A stretch of 64,000 nt of DNA, from the NCBI GenBank assembly GCA_017649565.1, contig JAGCGO010000019.1, forward strand, positions 78,488 to 142,487, in the 5' to 3' direction. Below the pieces are notes generated by a model. It had not been told where the DNA came from. It searched no databases and saw only the letters and a program-made list of their open reading frames with translations. Position numbers and translations under genes: made by a program. The first letter of the stretch is position 1. Each line of letters opens with the position of its first letter. Of the stretch, positions 32,318-40,619 are shown piece by piece. This stretch comes from Fibrobacter sp. (GTDB taxonomy: Bacteria; Fibrobacterota; Fibrobacteria; Fibrobacterales; Fibrobacteraceae).

Positions 32318-32366
32318 AGCTACAGACGAAAGACGAGAGAGGTTAGTAGTTAGGATCTAGGGATTG
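32318..32366. repeat. Degenerate 7-bp-period tract
   Basis: Units gacgaaa, gacgaga, gaggtta, gtagtta, ggatcta, gggattg in register. The gap 32297-32616 holds only this tract, a REP-like palindrome, inverted CCCCGAC/GTCGGGG arms around 32415-32485, and the tract at 32503. Confidence 0.5.
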
Positions 32367-32394
32367 TCATGCTCGGCTTGGCCGGGCATCTCCT
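32366..32394. repeat. REP-like short palindrome, copy 2 of 3 (reverse orientation)
   Basis: Reads GGAGATGCCCGGC-caa-GCCGAGCATGACA on the minus strand, the outline of copies at 4936 and 58268 with one stem mismatch. Confidence 0.55.
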
Positions 32395-32502
32395 CTTGTT
32401 CTGTGAAGAAGGAGGTCCCCGACCATGCTTCAGCGTTGCTCACTTCGGCAAAGCTCAGTACAGGCAGCACAGGCGTCGGGGAAGACATCTAATTAAATCA
32501 TC

Positions 32503-32614
32503 TCATTCCACATCCCACATTACACATCCCACATTTCTCATAGCTCACGGCTCATAGCCGACAGCAGACACCTCGTGCCTCGTGCCTCGAACCTGGAGCC
32601 TCGAACCTCGAGCC
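32503..32614. repeat. Longest 7-bp-period tract (16 units)
   Basis: Sixteen consecutive heptamers in perfect register, beginning tcattcc, acatccc, acattac, acatccc, acatttc, and ending tcgtgcc, tcgtgcc, tcgaacc, tggagcc, tcgaacc, tcgagcc. The last unit ends 2 bp before the stop codon of the minus-strand gene. Confidence 0.75.
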
Positions 32615-32616
32615 TA

Positions 32617-33078
32617 TTACAGCTCTACCAATATGCCGGCTTGCAGATAAACGTATCCCTTGCCTCGGTCCTCGAGGAACTGGAAGCCGCCCATCAACAG
32701 GATAGAGGAATAGTCCCCGTTCTTGATATCGAAACCGCCGCCGGCGCGCCATATCATCTGGCTGTCGTCGCCAAAGGCATAGCCGATATCGCCAGTCACT
32801 ACAGGCAACGTCTGCCCGCCAATCGGCAAGCGGATCCAGGCCGATGCCATCACGGGAATGTACCCGACGTTGTCCAGCTCGTTGTAACCGCCGCCAATGC
32901 CAAAGAACACCATCTGGTCGATAGGATACCAGACATGCCCGAACACATTCAAGTTGAACGATGTCATGTCGCTCACCGCGTTTACGATACCGCCCTGGAC
33001 ATCCATGGTGAAAGCGTTCGCCTTCGTCGCCGAAAACGACAAGGCACAGACAAACAGGATTGCAAGCAAGCGTCTCAT
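32617..33078 (-). CDS. Small secreted beta-barrel-like protein (153 aa)
   Basis: Signal peptide 1-22 (ATKANA). The mature part is about 130 residues of alternating hydrophobic/polar strands with Gly-rich turns (FGIGGGYNEL, VTGDIGYAFGDD, RAGGGFDIKNGDY) and ends in LVEL, consistent with a small 8-strand outer-membrane barrel. No known family recognised. Last gene of the clpP-ftsY operon; its start lies 8 bp after the glycosyltransferase stop. Confidence 0.7.
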   Translation of the reverse strand: MRRLLAILFVCALSFSATKANAFTMDVQGGIVNAVSDMTSFNLNVFGHVWYPIDQMVFFGIGGGYNELDNVGYIPVMASAWIRLPIGGQTLPVVTGDIGYAFGDDSQMIWRAGGGFDIKNGDYSSILLMGGFQFLEDRGKGYVYLQAGILVEL

Positions 33079-33086
33079 TTCATCTC

Positions 33087-34256
33087 CTATGCGTCATCGT
33101 CACCGCGGGCCTCACGGGCCCAGCCGCCACTCTTTTCTTTTTTGAACGAAAGAAAGAAACCTTTCAACATCGCCACGTTCATCGTGATGAAATAATACGC
33201 GTGAGGAACCATGCGCGACACGCCCACGATGATGCATAAAACTATCACGCCAAAGAAAACCTGGTAAAACAGGCCCTTCGGCAAAAGAATCGCGTTACAT
33301 AGCGCAAGCAAGATGAAAATATGGGGAGAGAACCAACGCACGACTTTATGGCAGAAGAACAGGTACGCCCGCAGCGGGCGGAGCGGATTCAACAGCGGGA
33401 GATACGAAATCAGGTAGTTGAAGTTGGCACGGCCGATACGGACCTTGCGGCGATACTCGCCCGAGGATTCCTTCGACGTCTGTTCCGTACCGATGGCACT
33501 GCCCACGAACGTACTGTAATAACCCTTCTGCAGAATCTTTGTTGTAATGTAGAAGTCGTCCATGACGCTCTTCTTCACCGGAAGTTCCGTATAAAGTTCC
33601 CTGCGGATTGCATAGAGCGCACCGTTGCCGCCAATCAACAAGTCCAGCGCACCCTCGAACTTTTTCATCTCGGATTCCAGGTCCCAGTAGGAACTTTCGC
33701 CCTTGCCCAAAACGCTGCCGCTACGGTCCGACAAAATGAGGTGACCACAGACGCAACCCATCTTATTGTCGACAAACGGGCCCACCAGTTTACGTACCGC
33801 ATTGGGGAAGAACATCGTATTCGCATCGCTAAACACGAGGATGTCGCCTGTCGCATACGTGACAAGCCTATTCAGCATGGCGGCCTTGCCTGCATTCTTG
33901 GGAGCCTTTACCAGCGTAATTCCCTGGTCGGCATAACTGGCGACAATTTCTGCAGTCCTGTCCGCAGAGCCGTCATCACCGATGAGGACCTGCAACTTTT
34001 CCTTGGGATAGTCTATCGAGAGGACATTGTGGATCTTGCGTTCGATGACCGCTTCCTCGTTATAGGCCGAAACCAATATGGAGACTGTCGGCAAATAACT
34101 CGACGAAGGCTGCGGCTTGCGCCTACGCTTGAAAATCTCGCTTACGAACGGGAGCGTTATCGGGAACAGCGCATAGCAAAGCACCAGCAAGGACAACGAT
34201 ATCCAGAAGCCGATCTGCGCCACAAAATAAACCTGTTCCATTACCGCGCTATCCAT
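33087..34256 (-). CDS. Membrane glycosyltransferase, family GT2
   Basis: 389 aa from ATG 34256, overlapping the thioredoxin gene by 16 bp. ATG 34241 forms a TAATG overlap with the upstream stop and is an equally plausible coupled start. One N-terminal membrane helix, then a GT-A domain: VSILVSAYNEEAVIERK, LIGDDGSADRT, metal-binding SDAN in LVFSDANTMFF, and the acceptor-site MDDFYITTKILQKGY. Three or so C-terminal helices follow (about 290-370). This layout fits processive or polysaccharide GT2 enzymes; the QxxRW motif of processive synthases is replaced by RRKVRIGRANF, so it may add single sugars. Role: envelope polysaccharide or glycolipid. Confidence 0.88.
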   Translation of the reverse strand: MDSAVMEQVYFVAQIGFWISLSLLVLCYALFPITLPFVSEIFKRRRKPQPSSSYLPTVSILVSAYNEEAVIERKIHNVLSIDYPKEKLQVLIGDDGSADRTAEIVASYADQGITLVKAPKNAGKAAMLNRLVTYATGDILVFSDANTMFFPNAVRKLVGPFVDNKMGCVCGHLILSDRSGSVLGKGESSYWDLESEMKKFEGALDLLIGGNGALYAIRRELYTELPVKKSVMDDFYITTKILQKGYYSTFVGSAIGTEQTSKESSGEYRRKVRIGRANFNYLISYLPLLNPLRPLRAYLFFCHKVVRWFSPHIFILLALCNAILLPKGLFYQVFFGVIVLCIIVGVSRMVPHAYYFITMNVAMLKGFFLSFKKEKSGGWAREARGDDDA

Positions 34257-34705
34257 TCTTTTTCTTTCGTCAAAAATTGATTCAACAAGAACCGCATATC
34301 CGAGACATCCAGCGACTGCGTGAGAGTCAAGATGCTCATCCCCTTCGGGGCAACCAGCACGTATGACGGCACCGCAGACAATTCCCACACATCAAAATAG
34401 CATCGTTCCACCGTTTTGGCCTGGCCATCGCACATAATCGAGTCCTGAGACTCGGCATTCAGCTTTACCGGGATGAACCTGGAATTCAAAAGCGTCGCCA
34501 CACTGGGGTCCGAGTACACGTTTTTCTCCATGACCTGGCAGGGGATGCACCAGTCGGCATACACCGACACAAACATGAGCTTCGATTCCTTCGCGGCCTT
34601 CTTGAGCCCCTCCGTGTAGGAAAGCCAGTGGACCTTAGTGTCCTTCTTCAGAGGCACCGCGAAAGCGAAACAGGCGCTCAGGAGCATCAGCAGGGCTATC
34701 CTCAT
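34241..34705 (-). CDS. Periplasmic thioredoxin-like protein
   Basis: 154 aa. Signal peptide 1-16 (AFAV..). Thioredoxin fold with the redox motif WCIPC (C53, C56) in LMFVSVYADWCIPCQVME, and the cis-Pro in LSAVPSYVLVAP. It resembles the C-terminal domain of DsbD and thiol:disulfide interchange proteins that keep partners reduced in the periplasm. Two extra Cys (SIMCDG, VERCYF) are unusual. Start overlaps the preceding lipoprotein gene by 4 bp (ATGA), and its end overlaps the GT2 gene. Confidence 0.85.
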   Translation of the reverse strand: MRIALLMLLSACFAFAVPLKKDTKVHWLSYTEGLKKAAKESKLMFVSVYADWCIPCQVMEKNVYSDPSVATLLNSRFIPVKLNAESQDSIMCDGQAKTVERCYFDVWELSAVPSYVLVAPKGMSILTLTQSLDVSDMRFLLNQFLTKEKEWIAR

Positions 34706-35073
34706 TTTTTCTTTCCCTTCTTTCCCGGCGTTTCGAGCGGATTCCCGAGCAACGAATCGATATGGCGGACAACGGCCTGCTCGAACGGGACCCAGCGGCT
34801 ATCGTCTTCAAGGATTTCGTCGACGGCTTTCTTGTAGGATTCAAGCGTGTAGCCGTGCTTTTCGACAATGCTCTTGCGGGCGAGCCGCGCTTCCGGGGTC
34901 TCGGTCCCGAGGGACTGTTCCATGACCCGGATGTCCACGTAAGTGGTAACAAGCCTGGAATCTATCGAGGGGGCTCCCTGGTCACAGGCGCAGAGCATAC
35001 AGCCCAAGACGCAAAGCAACACAGCGCATATTCGCCATGTCCATTGCCGTCCAAACCGCATCCAGCCCTGCAC
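34702..35073 (-). CDS. Small lipoprotein, DUF4296-like length and context
   Basis: 123 aa from GTG 35073 (GAGG nine bases upstream); ATG 35061 is an alternative. N-terminal hydrophobic stretch ends in the lipobox MLCAC. The mature part is helical and charged: VTTYVDIRVMEQSLG, KHGYTLESYKKAVDEIL, with a Lys-rich tail. The 'T/Y-x-D-x-x-x... K-H-x-x... Y-x-x-A-V-D' outline recalls DUF4296 lipoproteins of Bacteroidota, but I am not certain. It starts 6 bp after ftsY and overlaps the thioredoxin gene by 4 bp. Confidence 0.7.
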   Translation of the reverse strand: MQGWMRFGRQWTWRICAVLLCVLGCMLCACDQGAPSIDSRLVTTYVDIRVMEQSLGTETPEARLARKSIVEKHGYTLESYKKAVDEILEDDSRWVPFEQAVVRHIDSLLGNPLETPGKKGKKK

Positions 35074-35079
35074 CTTCGG

Positions 35080-36000
35080 CTACCTCGCCTCTTCGAGGGC
35101 GTTCTCGAAAAGTCCGTCGATATATTCGCGCTTGTTGAATTCCACGAGCTGGTCAATCTGTTCGCCCATGCCCACCCAGCGGATGGGAATCTGGAGTGAG
35201 CTCGTGATGGAGAGCACCGAACCGCCACGCGCCGTGCCGTCCAGTTTGGTCACGACAAGACCGGTGAGCGGGAAGCTCTGGTTGAAAATCTTCGTCTGGT
35301 TGATAGTGTTCTGGCCGGTGTTTCCGTCGATGACGAGCCACATGTCCTGCGGGAAGTCCGGATTTACCTTCTTCATCACGCGGACGATTTTCTTGAGTTC
35401 CTCCATCAAGTAATCCTTGTTGTGGAGGCGCCCCGCCGTATCGACGATAAGGACATCGCAACCGCGCGCAACTGCCGCCTGGCAAGCATCGTAGGCAACC
35501 GCAGCCGGATCGCTGCCTTCCTGGTGCTTCACGAACTCGGCACCGCTGCGCTGCGCCCAGGTCTCGAGCTGGTCAATAGCCGCGGCACGGAACGTATCGC
35601 AGGCGGCGATCATCACCTTCTTGCCTTCGTTCTTCCAGCGGGCGGCGAGCTTGCCGATAGTCGTCGTCTTGCCGGCGCCGTTCACGCCGATGACAAGAAC
35701 CACATGAGGCTTGCCCTTGAGTTCAAAAGCGGGAGGATCCTTCAGGAGGCGTTCGGCCTCGCTGCGCATGATATCGAGCACCTGCTCCGTCGTGAGCGAC
35801 TTGCCGAGCGCATTTTCGCGGAGGGCGTCCGTCAGCAAAAACGCGGCCTCGACACCCACGTCCGCCTTGATCAGGTGTTCTTCCAGTTCTTCCAGGGTGT
35901 CGTCGGTAATCTTGCCGGCGCCGACAATACCCTTGAGTTCGCCTATCAGGGCGTCACGGGTCTTCGAAAGCCCGTTCTTTATCGCAGAAAATAAACCCAT
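35080..36000 (-). CDS. ftsY: Signal recognition particle receptor FtsY
   Basis: 306 aa, a short FtsY lacking the long acidic A domain. N domain about 1-85. G domain: G1 [27 protein letters not shown] (G2 and insertion-box region), G3 DTAGR, G4 [10 protein letters not shown], closing [12 protein letters not shown]. It docks SRP-ribosome complexes at the membrane for co-translational insertion. It is coupled to clpP by a TAATG overlap at 36000. Confidence 0.97.
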   Translation of the reverse strand: MGLFSAIKNGLSKTRDALIGELKGIVGAGKITDDTLEELEEHLIKADVGVEAAFLLTDALRENALGKSLTTEQVLDIMRSEAERLLKDPPAFELKGKPHVVLVIGVNGAGKTTTIGKLAARWKNEGKKVMIAACDTFRAAAIDQLETWAQRSGAEFVKHQEGSDPAAVAYDACQAAVARGCDVLIVDTAGRLHNKDYLMEELKKIVRVMKKVNPDFPQDMWLVIDGNTGQNTINQTKIFNQSFPLTGLVVTKLDGTARGGSVLSITSSLQIPIRWVGMGEQIDQLVEFNKREYIDGLFENALEEAR

Positions 36001-36581
36001 TAGATAAGACTCTCGACTTTGTCCACAAGACCGTAGGCCTTAGCCTCTTCCGCCGACATGAAGTTATCGCGTTCCGTATCCCGGTCGATTTCCTCGATGG
36101 TATGTCCGGTCGTCTCGGCAAGGATCTTGCCCGTGATTCCGCGGATGCGCAACATCTCTTCGGCCTGGATCTGGATATCGCTCGCCGGGGCGACGATTTC
36201 GCCGTGGATGAGCGGCTGGTGGATCATGATGCGGGCGTTCGGCCATGCGGCACGCTTGCCCTTGGCACCGGCAGTCAAGAGGACGGCACCCATGGAGGCC
36301 GCCTGGCCGCAGCACACCGTGACCACGTCACTCTCGATAGCGTTCATGCAGTCATAAATGGCAAGACCGCTACTGATAACGCCACCCGGGCTGTTGATGA
36401 AAAGCACGATGTCGTCGTGGTTCAGGGAATCCAGGTACAGAAGTTGCTGCACGACCTTTGCCGCGCTGTCATCATCGATGGCGCCCCACAAAAAGATGCG
36501 GCGCTTCGAAGACAGATACTCTTCGGCCTTCTTCAAAAATTCCGGGGTGGACTTCTCGTTCTTGTCTTTGCAATCTGCCAT
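36000..36581 (-). CDS. clpP: ATP-dependent Clp protease proteolytic subunit
   Basis: 193 aa. Catalytic triad Ser96 (GQAASMGA), His121 (RIMIHQP) and Asp in IDRDTERDNFM; the FINSPGG and YDCMN blocks are typical. N-terminus is 15-20 residues longer and lysine-rich (KDKNEKSTPEFLKKAEEYL) than E. coli mature ClpP, probably a propeptide or extended axial loop. No clpX or clpA is adjacent; it heads the operon running to 32617. Another ClpP copy elsewhere in the genome is possible. Confidence 0.95.
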   Translation of the reverse strand: MADCKDKNEKSTPEFLKKAEEYLSSKRRIFLWGAIDDDSAAKVVQQLLYLDSLNHDDIVLFINSPGGVISSGLAIYDCMNAIESDVVTVCCGQAASMGAVLLTAGAKGKRAAWPNARIMIHQPLIHGEIVAPASDIQIQAEEMLRIRGITGKILAETTGHTIEEIDRDTERDNFMSAEEAKAYGLVDKVESLI

Positions 36582-36678
36582 AAGTATTCCTTTTCTTTAC
36601 AGCGACAAGTTAGCAATTTCGCAGGCGCTCTGCCGAGCCACAGCATCGGCAGAACACCATTTTTAGTATCTTTGCGGC

Positions 36679-37461
36679 ATGCAGAGAAAGGACGCAAGCA
36701 AGGCTACGAAGAAGAACCTGGTTGGGCTCATCAGCCCGCATGTCCTTTCCGCGGCCGAGGCCGATCCAATCAGCCCGGTGGTCATGGACCTCCAGGCCTG
36801 CGACATGCTCGAAATCCGCTACGACTGGTTCGAAAAAAGCCTGTGGCCAGGCCTTTCCGCCCGTGTCCGCAAGATTGCCCCGGACGCAGAACAGATCGGC
36901 ACGATCCGCCTCGCCCGCGACGGCGGAACATTCCCCGACGACAGTGCCGTGGAACGACCCGCGCTATGGCAATCCATCTTTGCCGCACAGGAAGTCCCCG
37001 AATGGATGGACCTCGAGCGCGACTGCCTCCACGACTACGACGCCCTGGCCGAACTTGCCACGCCGCACGGCACGCGCATCATCGTCTCGGAACACAACTT
37101 TGTTCGCATCCCCACGCTTCTCGAACTGAAAAAGTTCGCCCAGGACGTCCAGCGGGTCAAGGCGGCGGGACTCAAGATCGCAGCCATGAGCAACGGTCCG
37201 CTCGACTGCCAGAGACTCTACCAGTTCATAAGCAAGAACGCCAAAAATTTTGAAATGTTTGCCGCATTCGGTATGGGCAAAACGGGCAAGCCGTCCAGGA
37301 TATGGTCGCTCCACGAAGGAGCAAACCTTACCTACGGGTCCATAGAGATCAATGCCGCCCCCGGACAAATCGACGTCATGACCATGAAAAAAGCCATAGA
37401 CGCCCTCGGCAATTTTTCTTCCGAAAACGATATAGCGGCGTTTTTGAACAAATTTGAGTAA
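36679..37461 (+). CDS. aroD: Type I 3-dehydroquinate dehydratase
   Basis: 260 aa. Type I (Schiff-base) signature: E45 in CDMLEIRYDWF, catalytic His139 in IVSEHNF, and Schiff-base Lys166 in AGLKIAAM. It converts 3-dehydroquinate to 3-dehydroshikimate in the shikimate pathway, supplying chorismate to MqnA among others. The C-terminal block LHEGANLTYGSIEINAAPGQ substitutes for the usual GS/APGQ substrate loop. N-terminal 15 residues are a lysine-rich extension. Stand-alone, divergent from clpP. Confidence 0.88.
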   Translation: MQRKDASKATKKNLVGLISPHVLSAAEADPISPVVMDLQACDMLEIRYDWFEKSLWPGLSARVRKIAPDAEQIGTIRLARDGGTFPDDSAVERPALWQSIFAAQEVPEWMDLERDCLHDYDALAELATPHGTRIIVSEHNFVRIPTLLELKKFAQDVQRVKAAGLKIAAMSNGPLDCQRLYQFISKNAKNFEMFAAFGMGKTGKPSRIWSLHEGANLTYGSIEINAAPGQIDVMTMKKAIDALGNFSSENDIAAFLNKFE

Positions 37462-37579
37462 ATTTGCCTACTTTCATACTACAATTTTGGCACATTTCAG
37501 TATTTTCTCGTAAAAACCTCGTCAAAATTCAATTTTTTTGCTAAAATATCAAGTTGAACAATATAAGAGGTTTCACCAT

Positions 37580-38044
37580 ATGAGACTTTCCGAAAGATTT
37601 GTTGACAACTGCATCTTGATCAACTCTGCCAGCCAGACCAAGGAAGCTATCCTGAACGAGCTGGTGGACACGCTCTGCAGTGCCTACAAACTGGAACACA
37701 GGGACGAAATATTCGAAGCCGTCTGGAACCGCGAAAAGAGCCGTTCCACCGGTATCGGATGTGGGCTCGCCGTGCCGCACGCAAAGATCGACTACGTCGA
37801 CCGCATGTGCATGGTGGCAGCCACCGTCGAAAAGGGCCTGGATTTCGAGTCCTTCGACGGGGAGCCGGTCTACCTGATTATCCTCATCGTAAGCCCGGGT
37901 AACACCGTGGGACCGCACCTCAAGGCGCTGTCCTCCGTAAGCCGCCTGCTGGCCGACGGAACCGTGCGCAAGGACCTCATCGAGGCAAAGACCCCGTCCG
38001 AGTTCCTGACCATCCTCCGCGCCGCCGAAGATAAGTTCTTGTAG
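37580..38044 (+). CDS. PTS IIA-like protein (PtsN/fructose type)
   Basis: 154 aa from ATG 37580, preferred because AGAGG precedes it and MRLSERF aligns with the PTS_EIIA_2 start; the frame opens at 37538. Active-site His67 lies in GIGCGLAVPHAKID. Blocks LVDTLCSAYKL, VWNREKSRSTGI and YLIILIVSPGNTVGPHLKALS are family-typical. EIIA(Ntr) proteins are phospho-acceptors that regulate nitrogen, potassium and sigma-54-related functions rather than transport; no PTS permease is adjacent. Confidence 0.85.
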   Translation: MRLSERFVDNCILINSASQTKEAILNELVDTLCSAYKLEHRDEIFEAVWNREKSRSTGIGCGLAVPHAKIDYVDRMCMVAATVEKGLDFESFDGEPVYLIILIVSPGNTVGPHLKALSSVSRLLADGTVRKDLIEAKTPSEFLTILRAAEDKFL

Positions 38045-38045
38045 G

Positions 38046-38138
38046 GATGAGGATCTAGGGGCTAGGACCTGGGGGGCGGCCTTGCCGCGATTATTTGCTC
38101 TAGCCTCTAGTCTCTAACCCCTAATCTCTAACATCACT
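38046..38138. repeat. Paired 7-bp-period tracts in opposite orientation
   Basis: Left arm gatgagg, atctagg, ggctagg, acctggg; right arm gctctag, cctctag, tctctaa, cccctaa, tctctaa. The arms are mutually complementary in pattern and flank a GGCGG-ccttg-CCGCG core, so the tract could fold into one long hairpin. Confidence 0.55.
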
Positions 38139-38166
38139 TGACAACCTTTCCGCCCTTTACTATATT
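38138..38166 (+). promoter_or_regulatory. Consensus sigma-70 promoter of tRNA-Val
   Basis: TTGACA (38138-38143), 17 bp, TATATT (38161-38166), ending 12 bp before the mature tRNA 5' end. Confidence 0.85.
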
Positions 38167-38178
38167 TGCTCCCACCTC

Positions 38179-38253
38179 GGACGGTTAGCTCAGTTGGTTT
38201 AGAGCGCTGCTTTCACACGGCAGAGGTCACTGGTTCAAATCCAGTACCGTCCA
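38179..38253 (+). tRNA. tRNA-Val (anticodon CAC)
   Basis: 75 nt without encoded CCA. Acceptor GGACGGT/ACCGTCC with discriminator A, D-stem GCTC/GAGC, anticodon stem CTGCT/GGCAG with loop TTCACAC (anticodon CAC, reads GUG), variable AGGTC, T-stem ACTGG/CCAGT with loop TTCAAAT. Confidence 0.95.
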
Positions 38254-38257
38254 CTAG

Positions 38258-38289
38258 AAAGGCCGCCCGCAATGGCGGCCTTTGTTTTT
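38258..38289 (+). terminator. Terminator of tRNA-Val
   Basis: AAAGGCCGCC-cgcaat-GGCGGCCTTTGTTTTT directly after the tRNA. Confidence 0.85.
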
Positions 38290-38358
38290 CCCCATACAAA
38301 ATATTGCTATTTTCCCCGCACGACGCAACGAAACCCCGCAGAGAGGCATCTAAAAGGC

Positions 38359-39654
38359 ATGAACACGAAATTAGCGATTCTTCTTGGGTTACTGGTCCCG
38401 GCCACCGCCGCCTTCGCAGGCGGCACATGGACGCTCGCGGACTGCCTCAAGCAAGCCAAAGAAAAGAGCCTCTCCCTGGAATCGGCCAAGCTCCGCGAAC
38501 AGAAGGCGGACATCAGCGTCAAGCAGGCGAAGTCCAGCAACTCCCCGACCGTGAATGCGAACATCCAGAACACCCTTTACGACCATCCCTTCGTTGACGA
38601 CGGGGACCACTACCGCCTGAACCTGGGCATTTCCGGATCGTACACCCTCTGGGACGGCGGGGCCAACAGCCTGAACGTCGAGGCAAGCCAGCTTTCGAAG
38701 GAAGCGGCAACCCTTTCTACCAAGCAGACCGAACGTTCCGTGCAGGAAAGCGTCCTGAACGCCTACATGTCGCTGCTCGCCGCCATGGAAAACCTGCGCA
38801 CGGCGAACGCCTCCGTCGAACTTTCCCAGGCGGAATTCGAGCATTACGGCAAGCTCTACGAGGCCGGGTCTATCACCAAGAAGGAACTCACCCAGAGCCA
38901 GTCCAACGTGTTGCAGAAGCAGGTGGCGCAACTTTCCGCCCAGCTTTCCGTCAACAGTGCGAAGACGGCGCTACGGCAGCTGCTTGAACTGGGCGACAAC
39001 GAGGAATTCGAAATCACGGCCCCCGAGAGCAATATCGAAAGTCCCGACTCGCTCCCCCCGTTGCCGACACTCGACGAGCTCCGGAAGACGGCCAAGGAAT
39101 CGCATCCGGGCCTCAAGTCCGACAGCGTGAGCGTCAAGGCCGCAAAGAAAAACACGCAGGTCGCCGGCAAGGCAAGCTCCATCACCGTAACGCTGGGGGC
39201 AAACTCCAGCACGGGACTCCAGGCCTGGGAATCCGACCGCTACGGACGCCAGCTCAAGAACGGATGGCAAAACTCCATCACGCTTGGCATCAACATCCCC
39301 ATCATCGACGGCGGGGCGACCGACAACAAGGTGCTGCAGGCGCAGGTCACCGAGGCCGAGACGCAGATCAGCATGCAGGAAACCGCCAAGAGCATTGAGA
39401 ACAACATAGAAAAGCTACACATCAACGCCGTCAGCGCCGACATGCAGTGGAAGGCCGCGGCACTCCAGGTGCTGGCCGAAACCGAGGCCCTGCAGGTCGC
39501 CGAAGAGCAGCGCAACGCAGGCGCCCTCACCTACACCGACTACCTCACGCAAAAGAACAACCTCGAGAAGGCGCAGATTACGCAGACCAACGCCAAGTAC
39601 ACGAGCCTGCTCGCCAGGAAGATGCTGGAACTGTACCAGGGAAAGCTGGATTAA
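38359..39654 (+). CDS. TolC-family outer-membrane efflux protein
   Basis: 431 aa from ATG 38359 (AAAAGG just upstream), which starts a signal peptide ending AFAG; the frame extends to 38272 through the tRNA terminator and that part is not coding. Two repeated halves of long helices (about 35-210 and 235-430) interrupted by short strands, for example SYTLWDGGANSLNVEA and INIPIIDGGATDNKVLQA, the two 'GG' turns typical of OEP/TolC. It forms the exit duct of a tripartite pump or type I secretion system. No adaptor or pump gene is adjacent; the MacB-like pair at 23-25 kb is a possible but unproven partner. Confidence 0.9.
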   Translation: MNTKLAILLGLLVPATAAFAGGTWTLADCLKQAKEKSLSLESAKLREQKADISVKQAKSSNSPTVNANIQNTLYDHPFVDDGDHYRLNLGISGSYTLWDGGANSLNVEASQLSKEAATLSTKQTERSVQESVLNAYMSLLAAMENLRTANASVELSQAEFEHYGKLYEAGSITKKELTQSQSNVLQKQVAQLSAQLSVNSAKTALRQLLELGDNEEFEITAPESNIESPDSLPPLPTLDELRKTAKESHPGLKSDSVSVKAAKKNTQVAGKASSITVTLGANSSTGLQAWESDRYGRQLKNGWQNSITLGINIPIIDGGATDNKVLQAQVTEAETQISMQETAKSIENNIEKLHINAVSADMQWKAAALQVLAETEALQVAEEQRNAGALTYTDYLTQKNNLEKAQITQTNAKYTSLLARKMLELYQGKLD

Positions 39655-39716
39655 GAGAGGTTCCAGGCTCGAGGCTCGAGGTGCGAGGAGGAAGATTCCA
39701 AGCTCGAGGTGCGAGA
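39654..39716. repeat. Degenerate 7-bp-period tract
   Basis: Units agagagg, ttccagg, ctcgagg, ctcgagg, tgcgagg, aggaaga, ttccaag, ctcgagg, tgcgaga, starting at the stop codon of the TolC-like gene. Confidence 0.65.
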
Positions 39717-39729
39717 TTTCATCATAAAA

Positions 39730-39772
39730 CGGCCCGTGTTTCGTCTTTGAAACGGCGGGCGTTTCTGTTTGA
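39730..39772 (+). terminator. Terminator after the TolC-like gene
   Basis: GCCCG-t-GTTTC..GAAAC-g-GCGGGC hairpin followed by GTTTCTGTTT. The rest of the gap to 39893 is A/T-rich with a CCTGAA/TTCAGG mini-hairpin and no gene. Confidence 0.6.
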
Positions 39773-39893
39773 AAGCCCGTCCCCCTGAATTTTTTCAGGC
39801 AGAGACGTCCAATGGCCGATTTCGGCCCAATTTCGGCATATTTTTGAAAAATTCAGCCTTTTTTTTCGAAAAAAAGCCCAGAGTCGGCACTTT

Positions 39894-39909
39894 TGGCACG
39901 GCGTTTGCA
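39894..39909 (+). promoter_or_regulatory. Sigma-54 promoter of hsp20
   Basis: TGGCACGGCGTTTGCA: GG and GC dinucleotides exactly 12 bp apart, matching TGGCAC-N5-TTGCA. Predicted start near 39920, about 60 nt before the hsp20 ATG. Confidence 0.8.
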
Positions 39910-39978
39910 TATACCCTAGCGAAAACAAATGGGCCACGCGGCGAACGCCGGGGACCCGAAAACCACGGAGGTATTCCA

Positions 39979-40359
39979 ATGATCAACACTCAACTCTTCC
40001 CGACAGCTTTCTACGGTATCCAGAACTTCCTCGACAGCCTCAACAACGCCTCCAACGCGCAGGGTGAATGCTCCTACACGCCCAAGGCCGACTACTACGA
40101 GGTAGAAAACGGCTTCATGCTGGAAGTGGAACTGCCCGGCGTCAAGAAAGAAGACCTGGACATCCAGATCGAAAAGAACATCATCACGGTCAAGGCCACC
40201 CGCGCACGCAAGGACAGCAAGTTCACCTACGAGCGCAGCTTCCGCCTGGCGGACGACATCGACACCGAGAAAATCAAGGTCTCCCTCGAAAACGGCGTCC
40301 TCTCGTTCGCGCTTGCCAAAAAGCAGCAGGCCGCAGCCAGAAAGCTGACCGTCGAATAA
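39979..40359 (+). CDS. Small heat-shock protein (Hsp20/alpha-crystallin)
   Basis: 126 aa from ATG 39979 with GGAGG upstream; the frame stays open to 39769 but that part overlaps the promoter. Alpha-crystallin domain about 32-122: ADYYEVENGFMLEVELPGVK, IEKNIITVKATR, and the hallmark LENGVLSFALAKK, followed by a short C-terminal tail. The N-terminal arm (TQLFPTAFYGIQNFLDS) is short. It is an ATP-independent holdase in the cytoplasm. Control by sigma-54 rather than sigma-32 or CIRCE is suggested by the promoter at 39894. Confidence 0.92.
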   Translation: MINTQLFPTAFYGIQNFLDSLNNASNAQGECSYTPKADYYEVENGFMLEVELPGVKKEDLDIQIEKNIITVKATRARKDSKFTYERSFRLADDIDTEKIKVSLENGVLSFALAKKQQAAARKLTVE

Positions 40360-40400
40360 GCAAGATTGCTCCTCCTAAAAGATCATACTGCACCCCAACC

Positions 40401-40438
40401 GGGGGAAAGGAGTTAGGACCTCCTTCCCCCTTTTTTTT
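40401..40438 (+). terminator. Terminator of hsp20
   Basis: GGGGGAAAGGAG-ttagga-CCTCCTTCCCCC then eight T. Confidence 0.9.
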
Positions 40439-40619
40439 GTCCCGTTTTTGTGCGTTTTTGCCCTTTTTGAGCGAATTTCGCAAAGTAGTTACAAGTGTAA
40501 ACATTTCGTTATGGACGATTTATCCACGTCCGCCTATTCCTTGAATCGGAAAACCCACCAATTCCAGTATATGTTATTGAAGTGGTTTAACAGGTTGCAT
40601 GGGGCAACATGGAGTAGTT

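Noticed and set aside
32367..32500. Transposon remnant suspected from inverted CCCCGAC/GTCGGGG arms
   Set aside because: No transposase fragment, no target-site duplication; best seen as REP-like intergenic sequence.
38272..38358. 29-residue N-terminal extension of the TolC-like frame
   Set aside because: It reads through the tRNA terminator hairpin and precedes a perfect signal peptide starting at 38359.
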